64,000 bases of DNA from Siphlonurus alternatus (Eukaryota; Arthropoda; Insecta; Ephemeroptera; Siphlonuridae), in the NCBI GenBank assembly GCA_949825025.1, contig OX463785.1, forward strand, positions 10,417,971 through 10,481,970. Reading direction: 5' to 3'. The position numbers and the translations under genes are program-made. The notes under the pieces are model-generated. The model saw only the letters and a list, made by a program, of their open reading frames with translations, ran no database searches and was not told the origin of the DNA. Of this stretch, positions 12,601 to 24,200 are shown one piece after another; the first letter of the stretch is position 1, and every line of letters starts with the position of its first letter.

Positions 12601-15600
12601 GCTCGCGAAGATGGTCTGGAACACGCCCAACGCCTCCTCACTCCTCCCTCGCTCCAACAGGAATTTGGGGCTCTCCGGCATGGCGAACGTGAGCACCAGA
12701 GCGGCCGCCACTCCTGGAATGGCGCACATCGCCAGGAAGATGCGCCACGAGTTGAGCACCGGCAGACCGGTCACCTGACCAAGGTCAAAAGTCAAGGTCA
12801 TTAATGGACAATTTGCATCAACTTTTTTTAGTAGCTCAATCGAAAGAGGAGGTCGAAAAATACACCTGTGAATTTTATGCGATTTTTATTCGTACTGCAT
12901 CATGGCTAAAAGAGAGGTCACGTGACCTGGAGCCGGCGCCCGTGTCGCCCGTGACGTCATTGAACTGTCTGGTCAAGCAAACGATTGTCTATATAACGCT
13001 TGTAAACAATAAATTAATTGTTGCTTGTTTCCATAGCAACGTGGTTGTTTGCAAGCGTTATAAAGTCGATCGTTTGTTTGACGGAACAGTTAAGTGACGT
13101 CACGGGCGACACGGGCGCCGGCTCCAGGTCACGTGACCTCTCTTTTAGCCATGATGCAGTACGAATAAAAATCGCATAAAATTCACAGGTGTATTTTTCG
13201 ACCTCCTCTTTCGATTAAGCTAGTGAAAAAAGTTGATGCAAATTGTCCATTTAAATCAATCTTAATATAACGCGTTAAGGATTGGATATGAAAGTGTTGG
13301 CTACAGTGTAGTTTAGATCACAGAATTTGCTGTATATAATTAAATAAAAGAAGTTGAAAACTTAAGACACAAGAGTCAATAATGACTACTCTGTACTTAA
13401 TTGAAATGAAACTAGGCATTATTCATTATAATTTTCAATAAATTCTCGAATCGGCATTAAACCTGCACTTTTTGTACTTTTATTTTTCGTGTTGTTTTTA
13501 TTATATTTATATACTGCATGCTTGCATCTAACCCAAATATCAGTTATATTTGTAATATAATGTAGAAACAATATTGTAATCACAGAAGTAATATATAAAA
13601 AAATCAAAATTATTATAATGTATATTTACAATTTAAAGAATTCATTTGGTTATCAATTACTAATCAAGTATTTTTTTTTTTACTTGAATTTTTTTAACAT
13701 CGACGGATCACTCAATGGCTTGAAAGTAATGCAGTGATGATGACGTAAAAATGTAAAATTTCAATAAACAAACTGTACTGTACAGTTATTGTCAATAAAA
13801 GTGGAACAAGTCTCATGCTGGAGTATTGAAATGAGCACTAACAGTTTACTCGCAGTGTTGACTAGCATTACTGTTTATTAATTGGTCATGTAGACTTGGA
13901 AGTTGAAGAGGCGACTTTGAGTCACCTCACTTGACAGTGTTGTCACATCAGCCATGCAAGCGAGGGAACTGATGGTGCTCACTTCGAAACTCCAGTATAC
14001 GACATGTTCCAGGCTTGTTGAACATAACTCAGGCGTGGATCCAAAGGGGAAGGACAATGGGGGTGATCTCCCCTCCTCAAAATACATTGAAGTTTTACCA
14101 CCCCCTCATAAGTCACCTCCCCTCCCTCCCCAAATTTAACATCGTGGGAAAGGTACCCCCCCAGCGCGTGCTAGATCCACCCTTGCGGCATGGTGACCAA
14201 CCCACCTGAAGACTCCATCCACTGGGTATGACCCACAGGGCCAGGGCTGGCAGTGACACCATGGAAACGGCTCCCAGTGCCGCCGAAGAGATGACGGCTC
14301 GAGCCCTGTTCACGTTGTTGTGGAACTCTCCAACGTACACGTAAAGCAGACCTGAGGGGGCGCAAGAACTGTGGGAACAATTTAATGACAGTTTTATCTT
14401 TGAGCTGAGGAGAGGGAGTGATGTAAGACTACAATAATTACGTTTTATCGCTACTGAAAAAAAATCAACTTACTTATATACAATACAATTATAATGATTT
14501 AATTTGAAGATTGTATTTTGCAGGCAAGCTGACGTGAGTTAATAATATGCAAGTTAAATGGGTTAATTCATATTTTATTTATTCTTCCCAATATGACATA
14601 ATTATAATGTTGTATGGTGATAGTATATATAAGATAATTATTTATTAATTCGGACCCTCTAAAATCCCCCCATTATTTAAGAGTTACATTCTCATAATTA
14701 ATTAACTTTAGACTATCATCAAACTTCATTCACATTTATAATTGTTATATTTCGATTTACTCAAAAGCTATCAAAAATTTACATGGAACTTATAATTTCA
14801 ATCATTATTGATTCAGACGTGTCAGATACTGCAATTAAAATTTTATTTATTTACGTATGAAAAAATTCTTATAAATTAAAAATTAAAAAGTAAATAAAAT
14901 GAATTATATTAATTATTACATAAATTAATAATTAAATAAATAGTAAAATATTTTTTAACTTTTTTTGAGATTAATATTGAGCAATGAAAGATTTTAACAA
15001 AATTTTGATACTGTAGAAGATTTAGCTTATTTTTTTCTGCAATGCAGTATCAATGAATAATATAAATTATGAAATTTGGCTACCAAAAAATTGTGTTATA
15101 TACTCACAAGAACCCTGAGAAGAACCTGAGCAGCAGCAAGGGTATGAAGGACGGTGCAAACGCAGAACAGATGGTGCACATTGTACTCATGGAGAGAGCG
15201 AACACCATGGTCTTTCGACGACCCCACACATCTCCGACCGCTCCCCACAAGTGTGCACTGCATATGAATCCTGATGAAATTAACATATAAATTAAATGTA
15301 AAAAAGGGTATGTGGGAGCGTAGTTTAGATTTTAAGGTCAATGAACCCTCAGGGAGAGTAAGACAGTAATCATGAATTATTATGGCAAGTTTTCGATCAA
15401 AGAATTTGCCTTATTTGACTGAAGAAACCGTGGTTATGACAGTCGGTACATTGAACTTTAATCAATTATGTATTTGTTTTGTTTTTGTTCTTCTTATAAA
15501 TTGGATATATAATACCACATACTCTGTGTTATGGTGCTGCTTGTGCCGTGTATTGTATCGTTTTCACCTCAATTGTTTGTCATGTATTTTTTTTTTGTAT

Positions 15601-17542
15601 ATGCACTTGGGTGAATAAAAAATAAATAAAATAAAATAAATAAGTAAAAAAAAAAAATCGATATTGCTTTTTTGACTTTAAAGATTTTTTTTTTTTTTAG
15701 ATATTATAGAAGAAAATAAGCTCTTGATTCATTATCAGATGATTTCTAAATGGGGGTGGGGTAGGAGGTGGTTTCATAATTAATAGGTTTAATAATTACT
15801 GAGAAAAATTCAAATGCTCTCACATGGTGGCGTATGGAGAAAATTTTCACGTCAGAGAATACTTGAAGCCTCTATGTTGATCTTACCAACAAAAACAGCT
15901 GATCCAAACAGCCCCTTCTCAGTCAGGTTCATTTCAAGGTCACACTCGGCCGCGGGAAGCAGGTAAGCAACGCACGTCGTCTCAACTAACACGGCGTAGA
16001 GAAGAAGACCACCAGTCAGGACAGCGCGTTGTTGGAACCATCCCTCGCCTGGAGAACAGAGGTCAAAGTAAGGTAAGTCAAGGTCATACTGAGGTCACAA
16101 GGCCAAGTTTAAACTGACTGTGAGGTCAACAATAATCTCATCTAGCCTCTAGCATCACTGGAATGTGTTTTATTGGAACCAACCCTAGCCTGCACAGAAA
16201 GGGTCAAGGTTAAACAGAGGTAATCGAGGTCAAACTGAGGTCATCAAGTATCAAGTATGGCGTCAATATACGATAATAACCAATTTTTATTTACTTGAAC
16301 TCTTGAGCCTTTATGGTTTTTTTAAGTAATTATTAACCCCAGTAATGATTATACAAAAAACAATTTATGATAAATTATAACATAAGGTCGATACTTAAAA
16401 AAAAATAGTAAATGGGTTACGAAAAAAAAAATAATAAAAAAAAAATCACAAACAAATTCCAAACAAATATTACATTAACTTATCACTATTAATTACTGAA
16501 AAATAGCATAGAGTTAATATTAAGAAAATAGTACACACAATAATATAAAAACTATTATTTACCTGCTTGTAAGATTGCTTCTTCAAAATTAGCTGCCTGA
16601 GATTCATTTTTATCCGCTGTCTCTTCTTTCTCACCTGTTGTTTAAAGAATAAAATTATTGATTATTCATACTAAATTATTATTGTCTCATCATATTGTAA
16701 TTAATAATTACAACATAATAATAAATAACAGTAAATAAAATTTAAATAACTTTAAATTTTATGAGCTAATCCAAACATAGTACACTGCATGGTATGCACT
16801 GTGTTTCAATCAATTTCCAGAATACTAAGCCACCTTAAGTATACCACACATGGTAAATTCTTAGTAATAGTTATATAAATTCTAACAATGCAGAATAAAA
16901 AGAGAGAAGATTTTCTTTAATTAAAATTGATTAAAATAAATTAATCATATACAGTAGTACTAAAAAAATTAGCTCGATCTGTATTAAATTGCAGCTACGT
17001 ATAACAGTCAATAAATTTATAAGTACAAATTTTAGTACTAGACTTAACACATGATTAATTTCTAATATATGCTACTTTCTTTTATTTTTAAATGTCACTA
17101 ATGAACAACCTTCATGTTTTTTATTGCATATAGCTGAACTCGAGATATATTGTCAATTTTTTTCAGATTTTTTTAAGCCTTTTAATACCCTTAACTTTAA
17201 GGAAAAATACACTATCGTCATAGTCATGTAACTTATTTCTCTATGCTTGTGTATTACGTAATTGCATGACTATGACGTCATGGCATTTTTGAAGGTCATT
17301 TTAAGGGTTTTAGAGGGTTAAGCAAAATCTGAACAAAATTCAAATTCGAATTTTTTTTCGTAGATTTATCCAAATTTGCATTAAAAAATTCATGCAGGTT
17401 ATCCATTAATTATGGATTAATTATATAATTATTAATTATTTTTAATTATGAATTAAAAATCATTATTAACCCACCTGTTCCTCTCATTTCAATTCCTGGT
17501 GTTACAATTTGCGTTACCATCCTTTCTGATGCACATTTGCAA
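6673..17542 (-). CDS. SV2-like major facilitator transporter, paralog 1 (complete, 546 aa)
   Basis: Twelve coding exons on the minus strand, 5' to 3': 17520-17475, 16634-16563, 16048-15887, 15270-15108, 14368-14206, 12774-12571, 11467-11319, 10437-10237, 9535-9405, 8748-8589, 7461-7334, 6734-6673. They total 1641 nt and every junction keeps frame. ATG is 17520-17518, stop TAA 6675-6673. The product matches the synaptic vesicle glycoprotein 2-like branch of the MFS: N-terminal FEEAILQAGEGWF, TM1 (about residues 48-70), PAAECD plus NLT glycosylation site (71-82), motif A GAVGDVWGRRK (103-113), TM4-TM6 with SWRIFLAMCAIPG and PESPKFLLERG, a cytosolic loop, then TM7 FNPLILWLPEMF. A luminal loop with N-x-T sites NVT and NAT follows, and the C-terminal half carries AIDLFPTNLRGMATSLCMMCGR. 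Twelve membrane segments are expected. The substrate is unknown; family members sit in vesicle or plasma membranes. The start is the first ATG after a strong acceptor (ttcttcgtctcag, ending 17543); the frame stays open up to that acceptor, so an upstream N-terminal exon cannot be excluded. Confidence 0.93.
7130..7301. mobile_element. Foldback element, TTCCGG family, beside a splice donor
   Basis: Left gttccttccggatatagccg, right cggctacttccggaaggaat. It lies about 30 nt downstream (on the minus strand) of the donor of exon 7461-7334 in SV2-like paralog 1. Confidence 0.75.
8154..8375. mobile_element. Foldback element, GCATTCACAAAG-type (worn)
   Basis: Internal mirrored blocks (attaagcctaaaatcagacc / ggcctgattttagac) and a right end ggctttgtgaatgcccc that matches 49481-49631. 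Confidence 0.55.
12798..13254. mobile_element. Long-armed foldback element with TGGACAA ends
   Basis: Left arm ttaatggacaatttgcatca and right arm tgatgcaaattgtccatttaa frame arms of about 200 bp, including aggtcacgtgacctggagcc and cgtgacgtca on both sides. It ends about 25 nt upstream of the acceptor of exon 12774-12571. Confidence 0.85.
14031..14187. mobile_element. Small element with GGCGTGGATCCA terminal inverted repeats
   Basis: Begins caggcgtggatccaaagg and ends gctagatccacccttg; a related element is nested at 51171-51354. It lies about 20 nt downstream (minus strand) of the donor of exon 14368-14206. Confidence 0.55.
16060..16260. repeat. Degenerate AGGTCA-rich repeat beside an exon
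   Basis: Imperfect aaggtca/gaggtca units directly upstream of the acceptor of exon 16048-15887. No clean period. Confidence 0.4.
17085..17400. mobile_element. Degenerate foldback element with mirrored CRE-like core
   Basis: tttttcagatttttttaagc mirrors gcaaaatctgaacaaaattc. The inner tcatagtcatg / catgactatgacgtca pair also occurs near 33800 and 59910-59975. Confidence 0.5.
17475..17542 (-). promoter_or_regulatory. First coding exon of paralog 1 with overlapping upstream ORF
   Basis: The exon begins after acceptor ttcttcgtctcag, so a non-coding 5' exon further upstream is implied but not identified. The leader contains an out-of-frame ATG at 17536-17534 whose short ORF runs past the main start (17520) before ending in TGA. 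The main ATG has a better context (aaaggATGg). The upstream ORF could lower translation. Confidence 0.45.
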
Positions 17543-18124
17543 CTGAGACGAAGAAGAAAATTTAACTACAGCATTCAAATCATGGCTAATTAATTAGGGA
17601 GGTAAGCTAAAAACAACACCATCTACAATGTTTATTAAGAACTACAGTGACCTACTTTTACTTTACTCCGCACTATGTCTTTAAATTATAAATCAAGGCA
17701 ATATATTGCAAAATATAATGTCTAAAATTTGATATTTTTTATGATAAAATATTACCTCTTTTTTTTAAATTCCTTGCAGATGTTTGAGATATGACTTGTG
17801 ACGTCACAATATGAGAGTAAATGTCGAGAAACGTTGCTTACTTTAAGTGTCCGTGACTTCATTTTAAATATAAAACTATAAACATTGAAATAATTCTAGT
17901 AATTTATCATGCTGATGCTTTGAACACTCTTGTATATTGTGAGATTGTATGTAGTAGATTGTAGTTAAAATATAATTAAAAATGTCTTGAAAGAATCAGA
18001 GAGCACCATAGTTAAATTTTTTAAATAAAATTTCAAGGTCATATTTTTTAATTAATTGATGAACTTCTGTTAAAATATAAAAAGAAAGAATTGTAAGATT
18101 GAAAATAGATCTGATGACGCCAGT

Positions 18125-18765
18125 GAGATATTAGAATGTGAAAATTTTAGTGGCTTAATCGAAAGAAGGGGTAAAAATATGGTACTGTGAATTTTTTCAG
18201 ATATTTCTGAGACCGGGAACTATTTTTAAAAAAATATTGGAAGTCTATTTTATGAGGTCACGGGCGGCACTGCCCTATCCTTTTTCTTAAGGAGTGCCGC
18301 ACGTGACGTCATCAAAATAGACTTTTATTAATTTTTATAACCGAGCATGGTGGCGCAGTGGTAGCGCGTCTGACTGGTAATCAGAAGGTCGTGTGTTCGA
18401 ATCCTACTGGGAGCTATAGGTGAAAAGATCGAGAGGTCTGAACCTTCGCTGTCTGGTTAGAGACGAGCCACTGCCACATGCATTCGGGAGGTGTTTAGAA
18501 CGTGTTCTGACACCGACCATCCTGACTTGGGGTTTTCCATGGTTCCCCCTCGACTACAATGGCTAATGCCGGGATGGATAAAATAAGTCGGCCATGGACG
18601 CAGTGCAAACTACAGCACCTGTCGATAAGACTCTGTCTTGATGGGACAAGAATACGGAGATGCACACAAGCAAAAAAAAAAAAATAGTTCCCGTTCTCTT
18701 CCCGGTCTCAGAAAAATATGAAAAAATTCGCAGTACCACAATATTTTAGGCTATAATGCTAAACA
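18125..18765. mobile_element. Family A foldback element interrupted by a SINE
   Basis: Left half: ttttttcagatatttctgag, accgggaactattttt and cacgggcggcac. Right half after the SINE: tagttcccgttctcttcccg, gtctcagaaaaatatg, aaaaaattcgcagtaccac. The two halves form one inverted-repeat element once 18341-18686 is set aside. Confidence 0.75.
18341..18686 (+). mobile_element. Full-length tRNA-derived SINE
   Basis: Pol III A box tggcgcagtggtagcgcg (18351-18368) and B box gttcgaatcc (18395-18404) in tRNA spacing. A 5-bp anticodon stem tctga/tcaga with loop ctggtaa gives anticodon GGT (Thr-like). A tRNA-unrelated body with the ggttttccatggttcccc core follows, then a 3' A-run (18672-18684). There is no acceptor-stem pairing, so it is a retroposon, not a tRNA gene. 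It sits inside a family A foldback element. Confidence 0.85.
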
Positions 18766-18769
18766 TGGT

Positions 18770-19022
18770 GAAAGCACAAAGCAGTTTAGCCCAAATTTTT
18801 ATCACGGTTAAAATTAAGTATTAGACATGACATGGTACTAAACCAGGGCCTAAACATGGTACTTAAAATGTGGGCTAAATCAGTGCTAAGCATTGTTAAA
18901 AACAATACGTTAGCACCAATTTAGACTTCATTTTATACCATATTTAGCTTCTGCTTTAGCACCATGTTTAGTACATGACTTAATCCGGGATAAAAATCAA
19001 GGCTAAAGTGCTTTGTGAATGC
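18770..19022. mobile_element. Foldback element related to the GCATTCACAAAG family
   Basis: Left gcacaaagcagtttagccca mirrors right gctaaagtgctttgtgaatg. The interior repeats taaacatggt / accatgtttag blocks. Confidence 0.6.
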
Positions 19023-21038
19023 TTTTAGTTGGTGAGAAACCTGGCTATATTTATTCTTGAACCGTATCAAAATTTTATAATTTTTCACCTAACACAAAAA
19101 TATTTGCAATAAATTTTCAGGTCAATGATATAAAAATTGTTATCAGCAGAATGAGATTGTATTTTTCTACAGCCAACATAAATTTGAATGTTTCATTTGA
19201 TTACTTTATTACGCAGCAATGATATAAAATCTTAAAATCATAAAGCAAGGAGAGTGCCTTACATTTTTTGTCATTTCTACGGTAATAAAATTGTCTTGCA
19301 CAGATATTTATTGTGAACAGGTAAACAATAGCGCTATATACTGCATGTTAAGTCAATAAAATGAAGCCACCTCGTGGTGCCTGTAAGATATGCAACTTTT
19401 TCATCAAACTAGCATTGCAGGTAGCATAACCCTTAAGAGTTTTTTGATCACTGTGGAAAAATCTATCATAAATGATTAAAAAAAAACTATTTTTGGCTAC
19501 ATAAAATTTCCAAAATTAAAATATTTTTGCATTCATATTATTGATTTTCATATACTGTTCATCTTATGATTTTAAGGTATAATTTTAATAATATATATTA
19601 AGTTTTTTATTATAAAAAGGTTGTAAAAGATTCTAAGAAATTATATTAATTAATTAATATAAATATGAAGTATCGGTACAAAAAATGGTGTTTGCAACCC
19701 CTTGCGAGAACCCGATGCAACCTGCACAACACAAATGCTAAATAAGTTGCATAGTGTCAAATTTTTGCAGGCTGAAGACAAAATGGCGGCCAATATGATT
19801 AAATTTTATAATGCTACTACTTTGTATTTTATTCAAACGAAAAATAATTTCAATTATATCACATGAAATATTAGATGGTTTTAATTTAAAAAATATTTTA
19901 ATAAAGTTTATGCATGGTTATCATTAAAAATTCTTTAATCTAAGCGTTTTCCATGCGCCCAAAATTTGCCATATTTTGTATTAGTTTTTAGCATCTAATT
20001 TATTCCTATTACCCCAGAAAATAAAAGTAAGAGACAAAAAATATAAAATTTATTGTTTTTTTAATAATAATAATTTCTAAAACATTGTTAAAAAAAAACA
20101 AGTTTTTGTATATCTATAAACAATTCAGTTCTATTTTAAGTTGAAGCACTTCACACATATTTAACAACATCACCTTCATTAATTTACATAGCCTTAAATT
20201 ATTCTAATATATAACCATTACCAAATTTACAACAAATAAATATTCTTACAGTATAATATGACGTATATAGTTATTGAAAAAAAAAAAAAAAAAAAACACT
20301 AACACTTTTGCAAAATTCCATAAATACCATAAGAATGAACCTCTTTACAAAAAATCTGAATTAATCATAATAATCTGAAATATTATGAATTCAAATTTCA
20401 AACTCCCTAATAATTATATTATTTATAGACCTGCTATAATAGTAAGTATAGTAATACTATTGTAATTAAAAGCGATATTTTAGCAGGAAATTTTCATATT
20501 TATCAGAAAAAATCATTATACAAGCACTCTATAAAAAATAGAGATATGATTAAAAAGTTTAATTTTTAGGAAACCCATTTTTTTAATTCGAAATTATCTT
20601 TTTTTTTTAAAAAAAATCTGCTACTAAGAAAACAAGAAAGTACATTTGATTCAGAGTATATGAAAAGGCCTTAATCGAATTTTCTGTAAAAATAAAATGT
20701 TATTTTGGCACTTTTCAAATGATCAAAATTACATGAAATATTAGTTACAAACAGAACCTTCAAAACCGGTAAATAAATTGATATGACGGAAATTATATTA
20801 ATATACGTATAGTAATGAAACAGGAGTACCACAGATACTATAACATTAATAATATTTCTATTAAAATTAAAGACATCAACTTTTTTAGTTGCATCGTTTA
20901 TTAGTATGTGTATATATTTTTTTATATTGATAATTGATGTATATGAATTTAAATACTCCTATTAATTGTGATAAAATTAACTTTTGTAATATTTAAATGT
21001 TGCTTTTCTTTACGAGTAAAACCCAAACAAAAATTGAT

Positions 21039-21044
21039 TTTATT
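21039..21044 (-). terminator. Poly(A) signal AATAAA for SV2-like paralog 2
   Basis: Minus-strand AATAAA about 160 nt after the stop of paralog 2. It is the nearest canonical hexamer downstream of the last exon. Confidence 0.5.
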
Positions 21045-21206
21045 TAATTCTTGATCAGTCAGTTTATCGAGAAAAGCTTCTTTAAGAGAAAGTAAATCAA
21101 TTGTGTTTTGGGTTATACTGGGGAGATTTTAGATGCAATGATTTGAAAGTAAACTCTTGATACACGAAGATGTAATTTTTGTTCATTGCCAGGCCTGTGA
21201 CGTCAC

Positions 21207-24200
21207 TCAGAGGGCGTGGCTGCAGATACTTTGTCTCGGCTGATCATTTCTCGGTCTTGGAAGTGCCAGACATAACAACCCGCTCGCTAAAATAAGAATA
21301 TTATATTAGTGGAGGTGAAATAATTTAATAATTTGGCTTGGGTTAACCCTAGCACTAAGCGGGAAAAGTGTCGAGACAACCCGTGACTCTTTTAGAGACG
21401 GGAAAAAAAATGTAAAATATTGCTCTAAAAACTCTGAAAAACATTGTAATCCATATCCCCTCTTGGTGTAGCGTTTGACAAAATATCGTTTGGTAAAGCT
21501 ATTGTTAACTATCGAAAGTAAGGCACACTATCTCATCTTTCTAGATCAAACCAAAGAAATATCGTTGTATATTAATCAACTTCTACTGTAATGCCCAATA
21601 CCATTATAGTTAAAGTTAAAGTTAAATAAATAATAAATTCAATACCTCAAAATATATTAGGACTTTTGTATAACCTTAGACGATTCTACATCTAACATAA
21701 TTTGAATTTTGATTTTTTATAATAATAGGGAGGATATAATTTACAGAAAGCCAATGCTGTTGTTGAAATTTTATTTTCTAAAGATCTGTTAATTTCCTTG
21801 TTAATTGAATATTAAATATTAATAATAATTAAACATTAATAATTAAACAAATATAAATCACAATAAAACAGAATTTTTCAATGCCAAACATTATAATTTC
21901 TCTAATTAATATTTTTGAAATTAAATTTAAGTAACATATTTTTTTTTTTAAATTTTAAATAAAAATAAGTTCAAATTTTGAATACTAAAAAAAAAAAAAA
22001 AAAACGTCTATATGAGGGATCTTTTCTCCAAGCAAGCTGTACAGCCGGTATACAATGAATAATGACTACATTTGGTCATTTTACAAGGGAAAAAAAGACA
22101 CGTAAGGAATGAAAGGGAGTTTTGGAATGCAACCTATATTTTTCAGTAATATTGTATAGGGAACGATAGAACTAGCTAGAATGGTAGCACCAATATAGGG
22201 TGAAAAAAATATTGAACGCAACAAGCCTTTAACAATTTTGTGGGTGACAAGGGAGCTAGCTAAGGAGGTAGTCCACTTGTAAGGGAAGAAATGTTCTGTT
22301 TTGATATACAATCTATGTTTTTCATCAATTTTGTTGGGGACACTGGAACTTGCTCGGAAGGAAAAAATATTGTATTGGGACGCAGGCTAGATGTGGCCTC
22401 ACCTATCAGCAGGACTCCGAAGGTTGATATCGGTACCACACAGCTCAGGTCGAGCAAGAGGCCGAACAAAACGTTGCCACCCACCGCTCCCAGCCGGCCA
22501 CACGTGACGGTCAGGGAAACAGCCAGGGCCCTGTCGAGTACATTGTTTATAATTCATTGTGACGATCCTTATGTTGGTGTTGAACAATGCATGTTACTAC
22601 CGACATACGAACAAATATTATGTAACAATGAAAAATGGGGAATGTCCTGTGGAATATACTCTTACTGCGTAGGTACCGGAATTATAGACTAAAATTGAAG
22701 CATGAAATTGTTTTTTTTTCCCTAATTTCTGTTTGGAAAGCAGCTTATGAGAATAAATAAAATCTCATCCTGGACCTATTTTAAGAAGTTAAAAAAATAA
22801 TTTTATAGTTTATTTATTTCTTGATTGATTATTTATATATTTATTTATTATTTTTATCATGCAATTACTTATTTCTTATTTTGAATGAACTGTAAATGCA
22901 TGCGCAGAATCAGGGTTCAATAGCAATTGCACACCATTCAAAAGTAATCTGTTCTTCTCAATACTTTATTTTTTTTTATTATAATTATACAAAATCAAAG
23001 TAATTAAAAATAAATTAAAATTTAAAAAAAAACATACGTAATTATTTGTAAAAATTAGTCATTTTATATTTATTTCATTTTCTGTTTCATTTTTTTTAAA
23101 TCTTACCTAAGATGCGTGGGGAAAATGTGGACAACTGCACAGAAAAGGGTCGCTTCTGCTACACTGGCTAGGGCCTCAAACACGCAGGACAGCACCAAAT
23201 TTTGCATCTCGTTACGGACCAGATGAAGTGACAGGACGGCAACCCCAGCCGTAGTCATGAAGGACACTATAACATGATCACGTGGTTAGTGACGTCACTG
23301 GGAGCAAATGACGTCACAACGAGAGCAAATTTTTATTTTATAGTAAATTTGTTTTTTAAACCTGATTAATATATATGTTTTCTACACTTGTATACATAAG
23401 GAAATATAGTGCAAAACAGGGATAACGAACAGACCGCTAGAAAATGTTGGTACTCGCTTTATTAATGAAATTGAATTTTTATTACCATTTATATTGGGGG
23501 CATTCACAAAGCACTTTAACCCCCAATTTTTCTCTCTGCAGGGTGCTAAACTAGGAGCTTAACATGGTTAGCTCCTGGTTTAGCACCATGTTTAACACCA
23601 GGAATAAAAATTGAGGGTTAAAGTGCTTTATTGTGAATGCCCCTCATTTTATTTATGGATTAAAATTCTGTGCTAAAAGTGCTATGTGAATACCCTCAAT
23701 ATAGCTTGAAATTTACTGGGGGAGCTATTTAGGTTTTAATGAATTTTAATAATGATTTATTCATATAAACTCACTCAGCATGATCCTGGTTCCCATTTTC
23801 TTGACGAGAGTCCCCAGAGCCAGCGAGGTTGGTAGACAACTTAGACCTATGATTAACGTGTGAAGGTACACGTCATTCTGAGGCCCGTGAACGTGGTCTG
23901 GACTCGTGCAGTTGTTGGCGCTCGGGTCCAGAACGACACCCATGACGTCACACACACCGTGAACCGTCGCGTTTTCTCCGTGAACGTGTTGGTACGTGCT
24001 GAATCTTTCTAGTAGCTCCGGGAACCATAACATCAACGTGTAGTAACTGTCAAATAGAGGCACGGTTACATGTGTGTAGAATAGGTGAGGTTACATTTGA
24101 TATAAATCGTTCTAGTAGCTCCGGGAACCATAGCATCAACGTGTAGTAACTGTCAAATAGAGGCACGGTTACATGTGTGTAGAATTATAGGTGAGGTTAC

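Larger units (their letters stand above)
17543..21030. other. Intergenic region between the two SV2-like paralogs
   Basis: Contains three foldback elements (17085-19022 area) and a SINE. From about 19030 to 21030 it is AT-rich with homopolymer runs and I see no gene or defined element. The upstream non-coding exon and promoter of paralog 1 should lie here but are not recognisable. Confidence 0.5.

Noticed and set aside
12804..13097. 97-codon plus-strand ORF
   Set aside because: Lies entirely in the foldback element 12798-13254 and reads through its palindromic arm.
14206..14351. Shorter form of SV2 paralog 1 exon using acceptor cgccccctcag
   Set aside because: The acceptor at 14369 (gttcccacag) keeps frame and gives exactly the family spacing between RFFSG and GEF; the shorter one would be out of phase with the donor at 15107.
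18345..18420. tRNA-Thr(GGT) gene
   Set aside because: A and B boxes and the anticodon stem are present, but there is no acceptor-stem pairing and the sequence continues into a SINE body with an A-tail.
22291..22692. 133-codon plus-strand ORF
   Set aside because: It runs antisense across exon 22530-22403 of SV2-like paralog 2 and into AT-rich intron; the minus-strand reading has family motifs and splice sites.
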